Assembly (NCBI RefSeq): GCF_900169075.1
Contig: NZ_LT827015.1
Span: forward strand, 992,001-1,056,000
Source: Chryseobacterium phocaeense
GTDB taxonomy: Bacteria > Bacteroidota > Bacteroidia > Flavobacteriales > Weeksellaceae
Length of the DNA stretch: 64,000 nucleotides
Direction of reading: 5' to 3'
Below, piece after piece: positions 33,615 to 41,772 of the stretch. The notes under the pieces were generated by a model. That model was given only the letters and a program-made list of their open reading frames with translations. It did no database searches and was not told the DNA's origin. Both the position numbers and the translations under genes were made by a program. Each line of letters begins with the position of its first letter. Positions within the stretch are counted from its first letter, which is position 1.

Positions 33615-35264
33615 ATGTTTGACAAGCAGCAAAGAAAACTGAAAAGATCAGCCAGGCTCATTTCCGTCCTCAGTAAATACGGATTTAAAGACATGCTGGC
33701 CCGCATGAACACGGGCAATAAGCAGGAGCAGGAGCCCTCAGATTCCGATGAAGTGGTTTCAAAAGGTACCGTATATGAAAGAATCCGGCTGGTGCTGGAA
33801 GAGCTTGGACCTACGTTTGTGAAATTGGGGCAGACATTCAGCAACAGGGAAGATCTTCTTCCTCCGGAACTGATCCAGGAGTTGCAGAAGCTTCAGGACA
33901 AAGTGGATACTGTGCATATGGACGTGGAAGAAATCCTGGAAAACGAATTTAATATATCCGCTGGAGAGCATTTTCAGGAAATTCAGAAAGAACCCTTAGC
34001 AACGGCTTCCATTGCACAGGTATACAAAGCAGTGTTAAAAGACGGAAGTCCCGTGATCCTTAAACTTAAAAAACCGTATGTTCAGGCCGTTATTGAAGAT
34101 GATCTTCTGCTTATAAAAGACCTGGAAAAACTGGTTTCCGCCTACTCTGAGATAGGGGAAAAGCTTAATCTGAAACAGGCCATTTCCACTTTTGAAAAGT
34201 CTTTGCTCGAAGAGGTTTCCCTGATCAACGAAAAAGAAAACATCCTCCATTTTGCTCGTAATTTCAAGAATAATAAAGAAACATATGTTCCAAAAATCTA
34301 TGAAGAATTTTCGAACAACAATATTCTTTGTATGGAATTCATCGATGGGATTAAAGTGACCGATAAGCCGGCTCTTTTAGCACATGCCATTGATCCGGTA
34401 AAAGTTTCTGAAGTTGGGCTGAGATTATTCGTTTCACAGATTCTCGATTACGGATTTTTTCATGCCGATCCGCATGCCGGAAATATTCTGGTAAAAAAAG
34501 ACGGAAGAATAGTTTTCATTGATTTCGGAGCAGTAGGAAAGATCCAGCCGAATGATAAAGAAATCCTTGAAAACCTTATTGTAAGCTTTGTCGCTAAGAA
34601 TTCGCATAAAATTGTCCGTCACCTCAAAAAAATGGCGGTCAGCTATGAAATTCCGGATGAAAGAAGGTTTGAAAATGACGTAGAAGATATTCTGAACTTT
34701 GTGCACAGCTCTTCGCTTCAGGATATCAATGTACAGGTCATCATCAATAAAATGAAAGATATCTTGAAGGACAACAGACTGCATATGCCGGACTATTTTT
34801 ATCTTCTGTTTAAAGGAATCAGTCTGATAGAAGGGGTGGGAAGAACCATCAACCCTGATCTGGATGTGGTGAAAAGTCTTCATCCCTACACCAAAAAAAT
34901 ATTCACCAAAAAGATCCGGCCAAAAAATCTTTTAAAAACAGGCATGGACCGTATGATGAATTTCACGGACAACGTAGATGAAATTCCCAAAGAGCTTCGG
35001 TCTGTCCTTCAGAAGCTGGATGATAATAAATTTACGGTCTCCAGTGAGATTAAAAATATTGAAAAAACCAACCAGCTGATCAAATCCAGTGTTATCAATT
35101 TAATTCTGGCCATGATCCTGGGCGCCAATATCATTGCCACAGCCATTGTTTTCGTTTCCGAATCGGGCCCAAGGATAGGAGAGCTGTCTCTGGTAGCTGT
35201 ACTCGGTTTTGTGTTTTCAATTATTCTGGTTTTAGTACTTTTACTGAGAGTGACGAGGAAATGA
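33615..35264 (+). CDS. ABC1/AarF/UbiB-family atypical kinase-like protein
   Basis: The 549-residue protein has the signature K-x-G-Q segment 'FVKLGQTFSNREDLLPPELI' (about 71-90), the Ala-rich loop 'PLATASIAQVYKAVLKDG', and the catalytic 'FHADPHAGNILV ... IVFIDFGAVGKI' loops of the ABC1/UbiB family. Two membrane helices lie at the C-terminus (about 493-545). Family members support ubiquinone/menaquinone or isoprenoid lipid metabolism through ATPase activity; the exact role in menaquinone-using Flavobacteriia is unsettled. It stands alone between the cold-shock gene and a repeat-rich gap. Confidence 0.9.
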   Translation: MFDKQQRKLKRSARLISVLSKYGFKDMLARMNTGNKQEQEPSDSDEVVSKGTVYERIRLVLEELGPTFVKLGQTFSNREDLLPPELIQELQKLQDKVDTVHMDVEEILENEFNISAGEHFQEIQKEPLATASIAQVYKAVLKDGSPVILKLKKPYVQAVIEDDLLLIKDLEKLVSAYSEIGEKLNLKQAISTFEKSLLEEVSLINEKENILHFARNFKNNKETYVPKIYEEFSNNNILCMEFIDGIKVTDKPALLAHAIDPVKVSEVGLRLFVSQILDYGFFHADPHAGNILVKKDGRIVFIDFGAVGKIQPNDKEILENLIVSFVAKNSHKIVRHLKKMAVSYEIPDERRFENDVEDILNFVHSSSLQDINVQVIINKMKDILKDNRLHMPDYFYLLFKGISLIEGVGRTINPDLDVVKSLHPYTKKIFTKKIRPKNLLKTGMDRMMNFTDNVDEIPKELRSVLQKLDDNKFTVSSEIKNIEKTNQLIKSSVINLILAMILGANIIATAIVFVSESGPRIGELSLVAVLGFVFSIILVLVLLLRVTRK

Positions 35265-35290
35265 AGCGGATTTCCGGATACAGGTTATCT

Positions 35291-35332
35291 AAGTTATAAG
35301 TTATGAATTATGAGTTATGAGTTATGAATTAT
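35291..35332 (+). repeat. 7-bp repeat (GAGTTAT type), six units
   Basis: The units are aagttat, aagttat, gaattat, gagttat, gagttat and gaattat. A second, shorter set of heptads (gaaacta, gaaacta, gcactcc, gcaacta) lies at 35389-35416, just ahead of the next gene. Confidence 0.75.
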
Positions 35333-35432
35333 TGTTATGACCATAATTTTTCTTCCAGCCAGCTTATCCATCTCATATCCTTTGCCATGAAACTAGAAAC
35401 TAGCACTCCGCAACTAAAAACAAAACAAACCT

Positions 35433-35942
35433 ATGAAAAAACTTATCTTAACAACTCTAGTCCTGAGCAGTTCGTTATTCATCGCTCAGGAAACTGCTGA
35501 AAAAGGCCTGTATGGAGACTTTGACGGCAATGGAACAAAAGAATATGCCTACACTAAAGTAAGCGACTGTTCAGATGAATGTGATGGAAAATGCGAAACC
35601 ACCATTTATTTCAGCGATAAGAAAATAAAGACTTTCGTCATTTCACCTGCCAATAACGGCGGGCTATACAACCTCGGAGATCTTAATGAAGACGGAACGG
35701 ATGAAATTGGATTTTATCCCGGCTGGTGCACAAGCTGCTGGCATGCCTTTCATGTGTACACATTGGATAAATCAGGCTGGAAACCTTTAGTTCCTTCAAT
35801 ATCTACACACTGCTCACAATGGGAAGAAGAAAAATTCCCGATCAAAAAAGATCCGAAAAAGAAAGGATACGTGATCATTACGTCCAGTAAATGGGAAGAC
35901 GATGATATTAAGATTAAAAGCACAAGCGTGAAGGTGAAATGA
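35433..35942 (+). CDS. Secreted Cys-rich protein with two EF-hand/FG-GAP-like calcium loops
   Basis: The 169-residue protein has a signal peptide ending near 'LFIAQE' (about residue 19). Two acidic loops, 'YGDFDGNGTKEYAY' (about 27-40) and 'LGDLNEDGTDEIGFY' (about 82-96), have the D-x-[DN]-x-[DN]-G spacing of calcium-binding VCBS/FG-GAP or dockerin-like repeats. At least seven cysteines ('CSDECDGKC', 'WCTSCW', 'HCSQW') suggest disulfide bonds in the periplasm or outside the cell. I do not recognise a named family. It stands alone, framed by 7-bp repeats on both sides. Confidence 0.75.
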   Translation: MKKLILTTLVLSSSLFIAQETAEKGLYGDFDGNGTKEYAYTKVSDCSDECDGKCETTIYFSDKKIKTFVISPANNGGLYNLGDLNEDGTDEIGFYPGWCTSCWHAFHVYTLDKSGWKPLVPSISTHCSQWEEEKFPIKKDPKKKGYVIITSSKWEDDDIKIKSTSVKVK

Positions 35943-36042
35943 GAGGTGCTGTGTTAGAGAGTTGGGGGGGTGAGTATGTGAGAGTCTTAGTGTAAGCTAT
36001 AGACAAGATTGCAGGTTATAGTCGTAGAATAGTGATTGTTGC

Positions 36043-36140
36043 ATCTGATGTCTGATGTCTGAAATCTGACATCTAAGATCTGACTCTCATTATCTAACCC
36101 TCTATTCATGAATACATTATACATTGTACATAATACATCA
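36043..36140 (+). repeat. Long 7-bp repeat tract (ATCTGAC then TACATTA type), fourteen units
   Basis: Fourteen contiguous 7-mers: ten related to ATCTGAC/ATCTAAC (36043-36112), then tacatta, tacattg, tacataa and tacatca (36113-36140). It runs up to 12 bp before the helicase -7 box. It shares words with the blocks before purM and guaA. Confidence 0.85.
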
Positions 36141-36152
36141 TCCTAAAATCCC

Positions 36153-36160
36153 TATCTTTG
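36153..36160 (+). promoter_or_regulatory. -7 box TATCTTTG only 4 bp before the helicase ATG
   Basis: An exact TAnnTTTG match ending at 36160 with the ATG at 36165. If used, transcription would begin at or next to the start codon, giving a leaderless mRNA. Confidence 0.6.
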
Positions 36161-36164
36161 CACC

Positions 36165-37517
36165 ATGGAAAAACTCACTTTTGCGGATTTTGGCCTGCCG
36201 GTTAAAATTCTTGATGTTTTAGCGGATCTGGAATTATTTGAGCCTACACCTATTCAGGAGAAAAGCGTAGGGCCTATACTTTCCGGAAGAGATGTGATGG
36301 GAATTGCTCAGACGGGAACCGGGAAAACACTAGCTTATCTTCTGCCGGTTCTGAAAACATGGAAATATAACAAAACCGGAAATCCTACCGTTTTGATTCT
36401 TGTACCTACAAGGGAATTGGTAGTGCAGGTTACTGAAATCCTTGAGAAACTGACTGAGAATATTACCACAAGAGTGATCGGAATATATGGAGGAAAAAAC
36501 ATCAATACGCAGAAGCTTTTGTTTAATGATGGCTGTGACATCCTGGTAGGAACTCCGGGAAGGGTAATGGATCTTGCCATTGATAATGCGATTTCCTTGA
36601 AAGAAGTACAGAAGCTGATTATTGATGAGTTTGATGAAATGCTGAATTTAGGATTCAGACCACAGCTTACCCATATTTTTGAAATGATGAGGGAGAAAAG
36701 ACAGAATATTCTTTTCTCAGCTACTATGACGGAAGCAGTAGATGAAATGCTGGACCAGTATTTTGCCAATCCTGTGGAAATTTCATTGGCAAAATCCGGA
36801 ACTCCGCTTGAAAAAATAGACCAGAGCGGATATAAAGTGGAAAACTTTAATACCAAGATCAACCTTCTTGAACACTTACTGAAAACTCAGGAGGAAATGT
36901 CCAAAGTGCTGATCTTTACCAACAATAAAAAGCATTCGGATCTTTTGTTTTCTAAAATTGATGAGCTTTTTCCTGAGCAGTTTGATGTGATTCACTCCAA
37001 TAAATCTCAGAATTACAGGCTTAAAGCCATGAAAAGATTCGAGAACGAAGAAATACGCGGACTGATCACTACTGATGTTATGGCCAGAGGTCTTGATATC
37101 TCGGATATTACCCATGTCATCAATTTTGAAACGCCTGAGATTCCCGAACAGTATATCCACAGGATAGGAAGAACGGGTAGAGCAGATAAAGACGGTAAAG
37201 CCATTACTTTCGTGACGAAGAAGGAAGAAGCTGCGATCCTTGATATTGAATTGTTAATGGATAAAGATCTGAAGTTTAATGATTTCCCTGGAGAAGTTAA
37301 GATAAATCCTAAAAAGATTGCTTCCGAAGAAGATCAGATCGTGATGAAAAATCCTGCACAGGTGAAACTGAATGATGGAGGAGGAGCATTCCACGAGAAA
37401 AAGGATAAAAACAAAAAAGAAAACTGGGGCGGACCTTCAAAAAGAAAAGCACCGAAGAAATTTGGAGCCAACAGGGCCCAGCAGAAAGCGATATCAAAGT
37501 CCAAGAGAAAGAAATAA
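36165..37517 (+). CDS. DEAD-box RNA helicase (RhlE/CsdA-like), with DEFD in motif II
   Basis: The 450-residue helicase shows all core motifs in order: Q motif ('FADFGLPVKI...PTPIQ'), Walker A 'AQTGTGKT', 'PTRELVVQV', 'TPGRVMDLA', motif II 'IIDEFDEMLNLGF', 'FSAT', 'LIFTNNKKHSD', 'TTDVMARGLDIS' and 'YIHRIGRTGRAD'. A Lys/Arg-rich C-terminal tail (about 400-450) likely aids RNA binding. Motif II reads D-E-F-D where most members have D-E-A-D. The Q motif begins at residue 5, so the start at 36165 is fixed by the fold. It unwinds RNA duplexes in ribosome assembly or cold adaptation; a terminator follows. Confidence 0.95.
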   Translation: MEKLTFADFGLPVKILDVLADLELFEPTPIQEKSVGPILSGRDVMGIAQTGTGKTLAYLLPVLKTWKYNKTGNPTVLILVPTRELVVQVTEILEKLTENITTRVIGIYGGKNINTQKLLFNDGCDILVGTPGRVMDLAIDNAISLKEVQKLIIDEFDEMLNLGFRPQLTHIFEMMREKRQNILFSATMTEAVDEMLDQYFANPVEISLAKSGTPLEKIDQSGYKVENFNTKINLLEHLLKTQEEMSKVLIFTNNKKHSDLLFSKIDELFPEQFDVIHSNKSQNYRLKAMKRFENEEIRGLITTDVMARGLDISDITHVINFETPEIPEQYIHRIGRTGRADKDGKAITFVTKKEEAAILDIELLMDKDLKFNDFPGEVKINPKKIASEEDQIVMKNPAQVKLNDGGGAFHEKKDKNKKENWGGPSKRKAPKKFGANRAQQKAISKSKRKK

Positions 37518-37540
37518 AAATCCCGTAATGGGATTTTTTT
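37516..37540 (+). terminator. Terminator of the helicase gene
   Basis: The aaaaatccc / gggattttt stem with loop gtaat ends in a T7 run directly after the stop codon. Confidence 0.85.
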
Positions 37541-37567
37541 GTTACATTTAGGGATAAATAGGAGATA

Positions 37568-38416
37568 ATGAGAAGTTTATTTGTATTGGTTTTTTTTCTG
37601 ATCAGCTGCTGTAAAGTTTTTGGGCAGGATGAAGCACTGAAACTGAACCATATCTACTTTGTTCTGGATGCGGCCACCTTTGAAAAAATCAAATCCAGCA
37701 AAGAGCTCATGGAATGGGGGAACTGGGATAAAGGACTGCCCGGCTTTGATCCGGTAGATCAGAAAACCACCACCGCTTATCTGAGGGGAAAATCTACCTA
37801 TCTTGAAATTATGGGCCCCGGTAATAAATTCGGAGAAAAGGAAGGCGCTGTGGGAATCGGTTTTTCCTGGGATGTGCACGGTCAGTTTTCTGACAATATA
37901 GCAAAAAAGCAGAAAAACGGAGGACTGAAGTTTGAAAGATCAGAGTCAAAATGGGATTTCGGAAACGGGAAAATGCTTTGGTATTCTGCCTATTATACCA
38001 AACTGAAAGGCAGCGTAGCAACCTGGTATGCTTTTTATAATCCGGATTTTCTATCAAATTTATATCGTAAGCCTTACACTTCTTTCACACGGGAAGATTT
38101 TTTAAGGAACAGGTGGGATACCACGAAGTTAATTACAGATATTTCAGGAATGGTGCTGGATTGCAGCAGTGAGGATTATCACAAGATTATTGAAGAGATG
38201 ACGGCTTTCGGAATAAAGAAAAAGGCTTCGGGTAAAACGTTTATCATTTTTGATGTAGATTCCATTGAGATCAGGCTTCACCTTACCAATAGGGAAAAAA
38301 CGGCGATCAGGGAGCTTAGGCTGAAAACACAGACTCAGGCAACCGAAAAATTTACAATAGAAAACCTGCAGTTTGAAAATACGGCTCAAGAGCTGGTGAT
38401 AAAATTCATCAAATAA
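37568..38416 (+). CDS. Secreted protein resembling the DUF5829 family
   Basis: The 282-residue protein has a signal peptide ending near 'KVFGQD' (about 20). It begins 'LNHIYFVLDAATFEKIKSSK' and continues 'TTTAYLRGKSTYLEIMGP', which recalls a glyoxalase-like (VOC) fold and, as I remember it, DUF5829. The characteristic 'GIGFSWDVHG' and 'WYAFYNPDFL' segments are present. Function is unknown. It stands 50 bp after the helicase with its own start region; the 3' end nearly meets the convergent lipoprotein gene (4 bp apart), without a separate terminator. Confidence 0.7.
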   Translation: MRSLFVLVFFLISCCKVFGQDEALKLNHIYFVLDAATFEKIKSSKELMEWGNWDKGLPGFDPVDQKTTTAYLRGKSTYLEIMGPGNKFGEKEGAVGIGFSWDVHGQFSDNIAKKQKNGGLKFERSESKWDFGNGKMLWYSAYYTKLKGSVATWYAFYNPDFLSNLYRKPYTSFTREDFLRNRWDTTKLITDISGMVLDCSSEDYHKIIEEMTAFGIKKKASGKTFIIFDVDSIEIRLHLTNREKTAIRELRLKTQTQATEKFTIENLQFENTAQELVIKFIK

Positions 38417-38420
38417 CATC

Positions 38421-38876
38421 CTACTGTCTGGTGTAAACAATAACCGAGGTATCCTGAACCCCATCATGATCATAATCAGATTTTCCGGTAATTGTCTGCA
38501 TTTCACTGGCTGTAAGTGAATAGAGAGTCTCTGTGCCCATTTCATTATCCCCGCCATCTACATTGATATAGAGCGTTATGACCATACTGTCCTCACTGTA
38601 TTTAAAGGTTCCTGTTTCCCATGAACTCGTACACGAGCTTCTGTATTCGAAATCACCATTGGCCCGAAAATCATAAGTAGCTCCTGCGCTGCAGCCGGTT
38701 ATTGGATTTTGCAGGAGAATTACTCCGTTATTTCCGGAAATAGTCATCGTTTTTGCAGCTTTCCAGGTTCCCAGAACAGGAGATCCTTCCTGGTCGTCAT
38801 TATCGCAGGAGATCAGGGTGAAAATCAAGATTAATGCTGTTATTGACAGCTTATGTATGTTTGAAATTTTTTTCAT
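38421..38876 (-). CDS. Lipocalin-like lipoprotein
   Basis: The 151-residue lipoprotein has lipobox 'LISC' (Cys about 24) and a lipocalin-like barrel pattern: 'VLGTWKAAKTMTISG', 'CSAGATYDFRANGDFEYRSS', 'ETGTFKYSEDSMVITL' and 'YSLTASEMQTITG'. It is a paralog of the protein at 39717-40178, which shares the W-K, 'FR..G.....Y' and 'GT(Y/F).YSE..' positions and ends in a similar 'D.DGV.D....Y.R'. Such outer-membrane lipoproteins are frequent in Bacteroidota and have no fixed role. Confidence 0.8.
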   Translation of the reverse strand: MKKISNIHKLSITALILIFTLISCDNDDQEGSPVLGTWKAAKTMTISGNNGVILLQNPITGCSAGATYDFRANGDFEYRSSCTSSWETGTFKYSEDSMVITLYINVDGGDNEMGTETLYSLTASEMQTITGKSDYDHDGVQDTSVIVYTRQ

Positions 38877-38954
38877 GTCATTCGGTAATTGAGTTGAGTA
38901 TTAAAATTAAATAAAAAATATTTAACATTCATTTTTCCGAATTGATACCCGTAT

Positions 38955-38986
38955 AAAAACAGAAACTCCGGTATGAACCGGAGTTT
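38955..38986 (-). terminator. Terminator of the SGNH hydrolase gene
   Basis: A 9-bp stem (aaactccgg / ccggagttt) with loop tatgaa is followed on the minus strand by a T-rich run. Confidence 0.85.
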
Positions 38987-38994
38987 TCTATTAA

Positions 38995-39651
38995 TTATTT
39001 CATATAGGGTCTCATAACCTTTGCCCAGACCTCATTTCCTTCAGGGGTCAGGTGGAGCATATCCGGCAGGAAAAGGTCTCTTCTGACATTTCCGCTGGCA
39101 TCTTCCATTGCTTTGGTGATATCAATGAATTCTGCATTGGGTTCTTTTTTCATGAAAGCCGCAATTTTCTTATTGGTTGCTTTCATCTGAGGCCACAGCT
39201 TTTCTCGGCTGGGAGAAAATTTAATGGAAATATAATCCACTTCGATGTCCGGAAATCTCTCGCGGATCTTTTTATAGAAGGTTTTAAACCGGTTAACAAC
39301 CACTTTCGCTTCCAGGCCATGGTTATCTGCAAAATCATTATCTCCGCAGTAAATGATGATCTGCTTAGGCTGGTACGGGCTTAAAAGATCATCTGCAAAA
39401 TCATTGAGATCTGTTATTCTGGAGCCGCCAAAACCCCTGTTGATAAGAGTTTTATCAGGAAAATAGTTGGCTATGTCCGTCCATCGGGTAAAAGATGAGC
39501 TTCCGATCAGCAGGATGGCATCTTTAGGGGGCGGATTTTCCTGATCCTGTTTTTTGAAATTCTGAATGTCTTCCCAGAACATCGGTTTTTTTTCCTGGGA
39601 AAAAGCCAGTGTAAAATACAGCAATAGAAATGCTGAAAGAATCTTCTTCAT
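38995..39651 (-). CDS. Secreted SGNH/GDSL-type hydrolase
   Basis: The 218-residue protein starts at the ATG at 39651 (MKKILSAFLLLYFTLAFSQ, a signal peptide); a TTG three codons upstream is less likely. SGNH blocks are visible: the nucleophile in 'LLIGSSSFTRW', the Gly block 'NRGFGGSRITDL', the Asn block 'YCGDNDFADN', and the D-x-x-H pair in 'LPDMLHLTPEG'. It would de-esterify a lipid or polysaccharide in the periplasm. It lies between two paralogous lipocalin-like lipoproteins on the same strand, each with its own terminator. Confidence 0.9.
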   Translation of the reverse strand: MKKILSAFLLLYFTLAFSQEKKPMFWEDIQNFKKQDQENPPPKDAILLIGSSSFTRWTDIANYFPDKTLINRGFGGSRITDLNDFADDLLSPYQPKQIIIYCGDNDFADNHGLEAKVVVNRFKTFYKKIRERFPDIEVDYISIKFSPSREKLWPQMKATNKKIAAFMKKEPNAEFIDITKAMEDASGNVRRDLFLPDMLHLTPEGNEVWAKVMRPYMK

Positions 39652-39683
39652 TATAATCAATTTTAAATGCAGTATAAAAGTAA

Positions 39684-39710
39684 TAAAAAACTCCCGATAA
39701 AACCGGGAGT
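39684..39710 (-). terminator. Terminator of the upstream lipocalin-like gene
   Basis: A 7-bp stem (actcccg / cgggagt) is followed on the minus strand by six T; it lies right after the stop codon of the 39717-40178 gene. Confidence 0.85.
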
Positions 39711-39716
39711 CTTAAT

Positions 39717-40178
39717 TTATCTTATGTAGCTAACGTAGGTCAGATCAGCAACACCATCATCGTTTTGGTCGAATGAGCCAAACAGCTGTGCCAGTTTCAT
39801 ATCCTTGCTGGTAAGAACTTCCACCCGGTACGATCTCTCGGTATCATTGGTGTTTTTGATGCTCATCAGCTTGGACTCTTCCGAATACGTGTATGTACCT
39901 TCAGTTTTTCCTGCCATCTGGCATTCAAGCCCTACTTTGGAATAGTAGGTAAGGCTTGTATAGTAATCAGTTCTGAAATGCAGAATATTTTTAGCCTCAC
40001 ATTCAGAAGGAGATAATGTCTTAATTACTGTTTTATTGTCTTTTCCGGAAATAGTTTCTATTTTGCTGATCTTCCAGTCTCCGCTCATCATTTCTAATTC
40101 ATAAGCTTCAATATTGTCATCTTTACAGGAAGTTAGCGCCAAGGCAGAAAAGGCAAATAAAAGTAGCTGTTTTTTCAT
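39717..40178 (-). CDS. Lipocalin-like lipoprotein (paralog of 38421-38876)
   Basis: The 153-residue lipoprotein starts at the ATG at 40178 (MKKQLLLFAFSALALTSC with lipobox LTSC); a GTG two codons upstream opens the same frame but would overlap the promoter box. The barrel-like segments 'SGDWKISKIETISG', 'CEAKNILHFRTDYYTSLTYY' and 'KTEGTYTYSEESKLMSI' match its paralog. A TAAATTTG box ends 5 bp before the ATG, so the mRNA may be leaderless. Confidence 0.8.
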   Translation of the reverse strand: MKKQLLLFAFSALALTSCKDDNIEAYELEMMSGDWKISKIETISGKDNKTVIKTLSPSECEAKNILHFRTDYYTSLTYYSKVGLECQMAGKTEGTYTYSEESKLMSIKNTNDTERSYRVEVLTSKDMKLAQLFGSFDQNDDGVADLTYVSYIR

Positions 40179-40183
40179 TTTCA

Positions 40184-40191
40184 CAAATTTA
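40184..40191 (-). promoter_or_regulatory. -7 box TAAATTTG 5 bp before the lipoprotein ATG
   Basis: The plus strand reads CAAATTTA. The spacing to the ATG at 40178 would make the transcript leaderless or nearly so. Confidence 0.55.
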
Positions 40192-40392
40192 AGAATATGC
40201 TAAAATATAAATAAATTTGAAATATCTATAATGAAATCATGCTTTTTTAAACGAATGTTTATAAATAACAGGAATTTATGTCGCAGAGAGTATGGCTGAG
40301 TTTAAAATTCATCATCTGGTCATGCCAATTGTGAATTTTGATTTGCAAGTCAATGATGAATTTTTATATTAGACTTCAAATAAAGGCCTTAA

Positions 40393-40483
40393 CAACTACA
40401 AACCGGCAACCAGCAACTGAAAACTCTCAACTCATTTACTCTCATACTCCAAAACACTCACATCCTCAAACGCTATCTCTCAA
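40393..40483 (+). repeat. Degenerate 7-bp repeat (CAACTCA/CTCTCAA type), about thirteen units
   Basis: Successive 7-mers such as caaccag, caactga, aaactct, caactca and ctctcaa run up to the end of the alcohol dehydrogenase gene. The word order GCAACCAGCAACTG(A/G)AAAC is shared with 62755-62775. The rest of the 40179-40485 gap shows no convincing gene. Confidence 0.65.
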
Positions 40484-40485
40484 TT

Positions 40486-41649
40486 CTAGTAACTCATCTC
40501 CACAATTTTAGAAGCATCCTCCGGTGTCAGTTTTTTATATTCACCAAGGCCGGACCAGTTTCTGTCCTTAAATGCTTTTTCTACCCGTTCTGCAGTTCCT
40601 TTATAATCTTCTGTGTATTCTGAAAGTTTGGTTTTGATATTCAGGCTGTGGAAAAATTCTTCCATTTTTTTAATTCCCAGCTCTGCTTTTTCTTCCAGGG
40701 TGCCTTCTTTAATTCCCCAGACTCTTTCGGCATACTGAGCCAGTTTTCCTTTCTTCGTTTCAAAATTATAACGGTAGTGGGAAGGAGCAATTACCGCTAA
40801 GGTTCTTGCGTGGTCAATTCCGAAATAAGCCGTCAGTTCGTGTCCCATAGCGTGTACCGCCCAGTCTGTAATTACTCCTTTCTGGATCAGTCCGTTCAGG
40901 GCCATGGTACAGCACCACATAAAGTTTCCGGCAGCCTCATAATTAAAATCATCACCAAGGACTTTAGGAGCCGTTTCCTGAAGGCTGATAAGAATGCTTT
41001 CCGTAATTCTTTCCTGAAGGTCAGCAGAAGAAGGTGCCGTCATATATTGTTCAAGAACGTGTGTGTAAGCATCAGTGATCCCGTTTACAATCTGGTTTTT
41101 AGGGATTGTTCTCACTACTTCCGGATCCAGAACGGAAAACTGAGGGAAAAGTCCCGGGCCCCCCGAAGAAAGCTTTTCATTGGTTTCTCTTCTTGAGATC
41201 ACATAGCCTGAGTTCATTTCAGAACCTGTGGCAGGCAGGGTCAGGATACTTCCGAATGGCATTCCTTCGCCTTCAAAAGTTCTCACCGAATTTCTAAGGA
41301 TATCCCATGGCTCACCGTCATAATTGGCAGCTGCAGAAAGGAATTTGGTTCCGTCAATAACAGATCCTCCGCCCACAGCCAGCAGGTAAGTGATATTTTT
41401 TTCTTTGATAAAGCTTAAGGCGCCCAACAAAACTTCATACTCAGGATTCGCGGGAACACCACCGAATTCATAGAGTTCATGATCTTTCAGGGCCTTCTTT
41501 ACCTGGTCGTAAACGCCATTGTTTTTGATACTTCCTCCACCATAGATCATCAGGATTTTAGCGTCTTTCGGAACCTCACGGGAGATTTTAGCGATTTCAC
41601 CTTTTCCGAAAAGTATTTTTGTAGGATTTTTAAATTCGAAATTAAGCAT
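40486..41649 (-). CDS. Iron-containing alcohol dehydrogenase (YqhD/butanol dehydrogenase type)
   Basis: The 387-residue group III dehydrogenase has N-terminal NADPH-binding 'MIYGGGSIKNNGVYDQV' and 'LLAVGGGSVIDGTKFLSAAA'; metal-site residues appear in 'NGITDAYTHVLEQYMT' and 'HAMGHELTAYFGIDHARTLA'. The GGGS segments and length fit the YqhD/BDH clade that reduces aldehydes with NADPH. It would act in the cytosol to detoxify or ferment short aldehydes. A TACATTTG box lies 20 bp upstream of its ATG. It is monocistronic. Confidence 0.93.
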   Translation of the reverse strand: MLNFEFKNPTKILFGKGEIAKISREVPKDAKILMIYGGGSIKNNGVYDQVKKALKDHELYEFGGVPANPEYEVLLGALSFIKEKNITYLLAVGGGSVIDGTKFLSAAANYDGEPWDILRNSVRTFEGEGMPFGSILTLPATGSEMNSGYVISRRETNEKLSSGGPGLFPQFSVLDPEVVRTIPKNQIVNGITDAYTHVLEQYMTAPSSADLQERITESILISLQETAPKVLGDDFNYEAAGNFMWCCTMALNGLIQKGVITDWAVHAMGHELTAYFGIDHARTLAVIAPSHYRYNFETKKGKLAQYAERVWGIKEGTLEEKAELGIKKMEEFFHSLNIKTKLSEYTEDYKGTAERVEKAFKDRNWSGLGEYKKLTPEDASKIVEMSY

Positions 41650-41669
41650 TGTTCTAAATTTATTTAATT

Positions 41670-41677
41670 CAAATGTA
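41670..41677 (-). promoter_or_regulatory. -7 box TACATTTG of the alcohol dehydrogenase gene
   Basis: The plus strand reads CAAATGTA, 20 bp upstream of the ATG. Confidence 0.6.
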
Positions 41678-41772
41678 CGGAAAGCAATAGTAAAACTCAG
41701 TTAATGAAATTTTAAAATTCCTATTGGAGTGTTTTATAATAACAATATAAACTCTGGTGTTAGAAAGAGATT

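Noticed and set aside
40231..40299. A 22-codon ORF 11 bp after a TAAATTTG box (starts MKSCFFKRMF)
   Set aside because: The promoter-like box is on AT-rich sequence where chance matches are likely; no terminator or conserved neighbour supports it.
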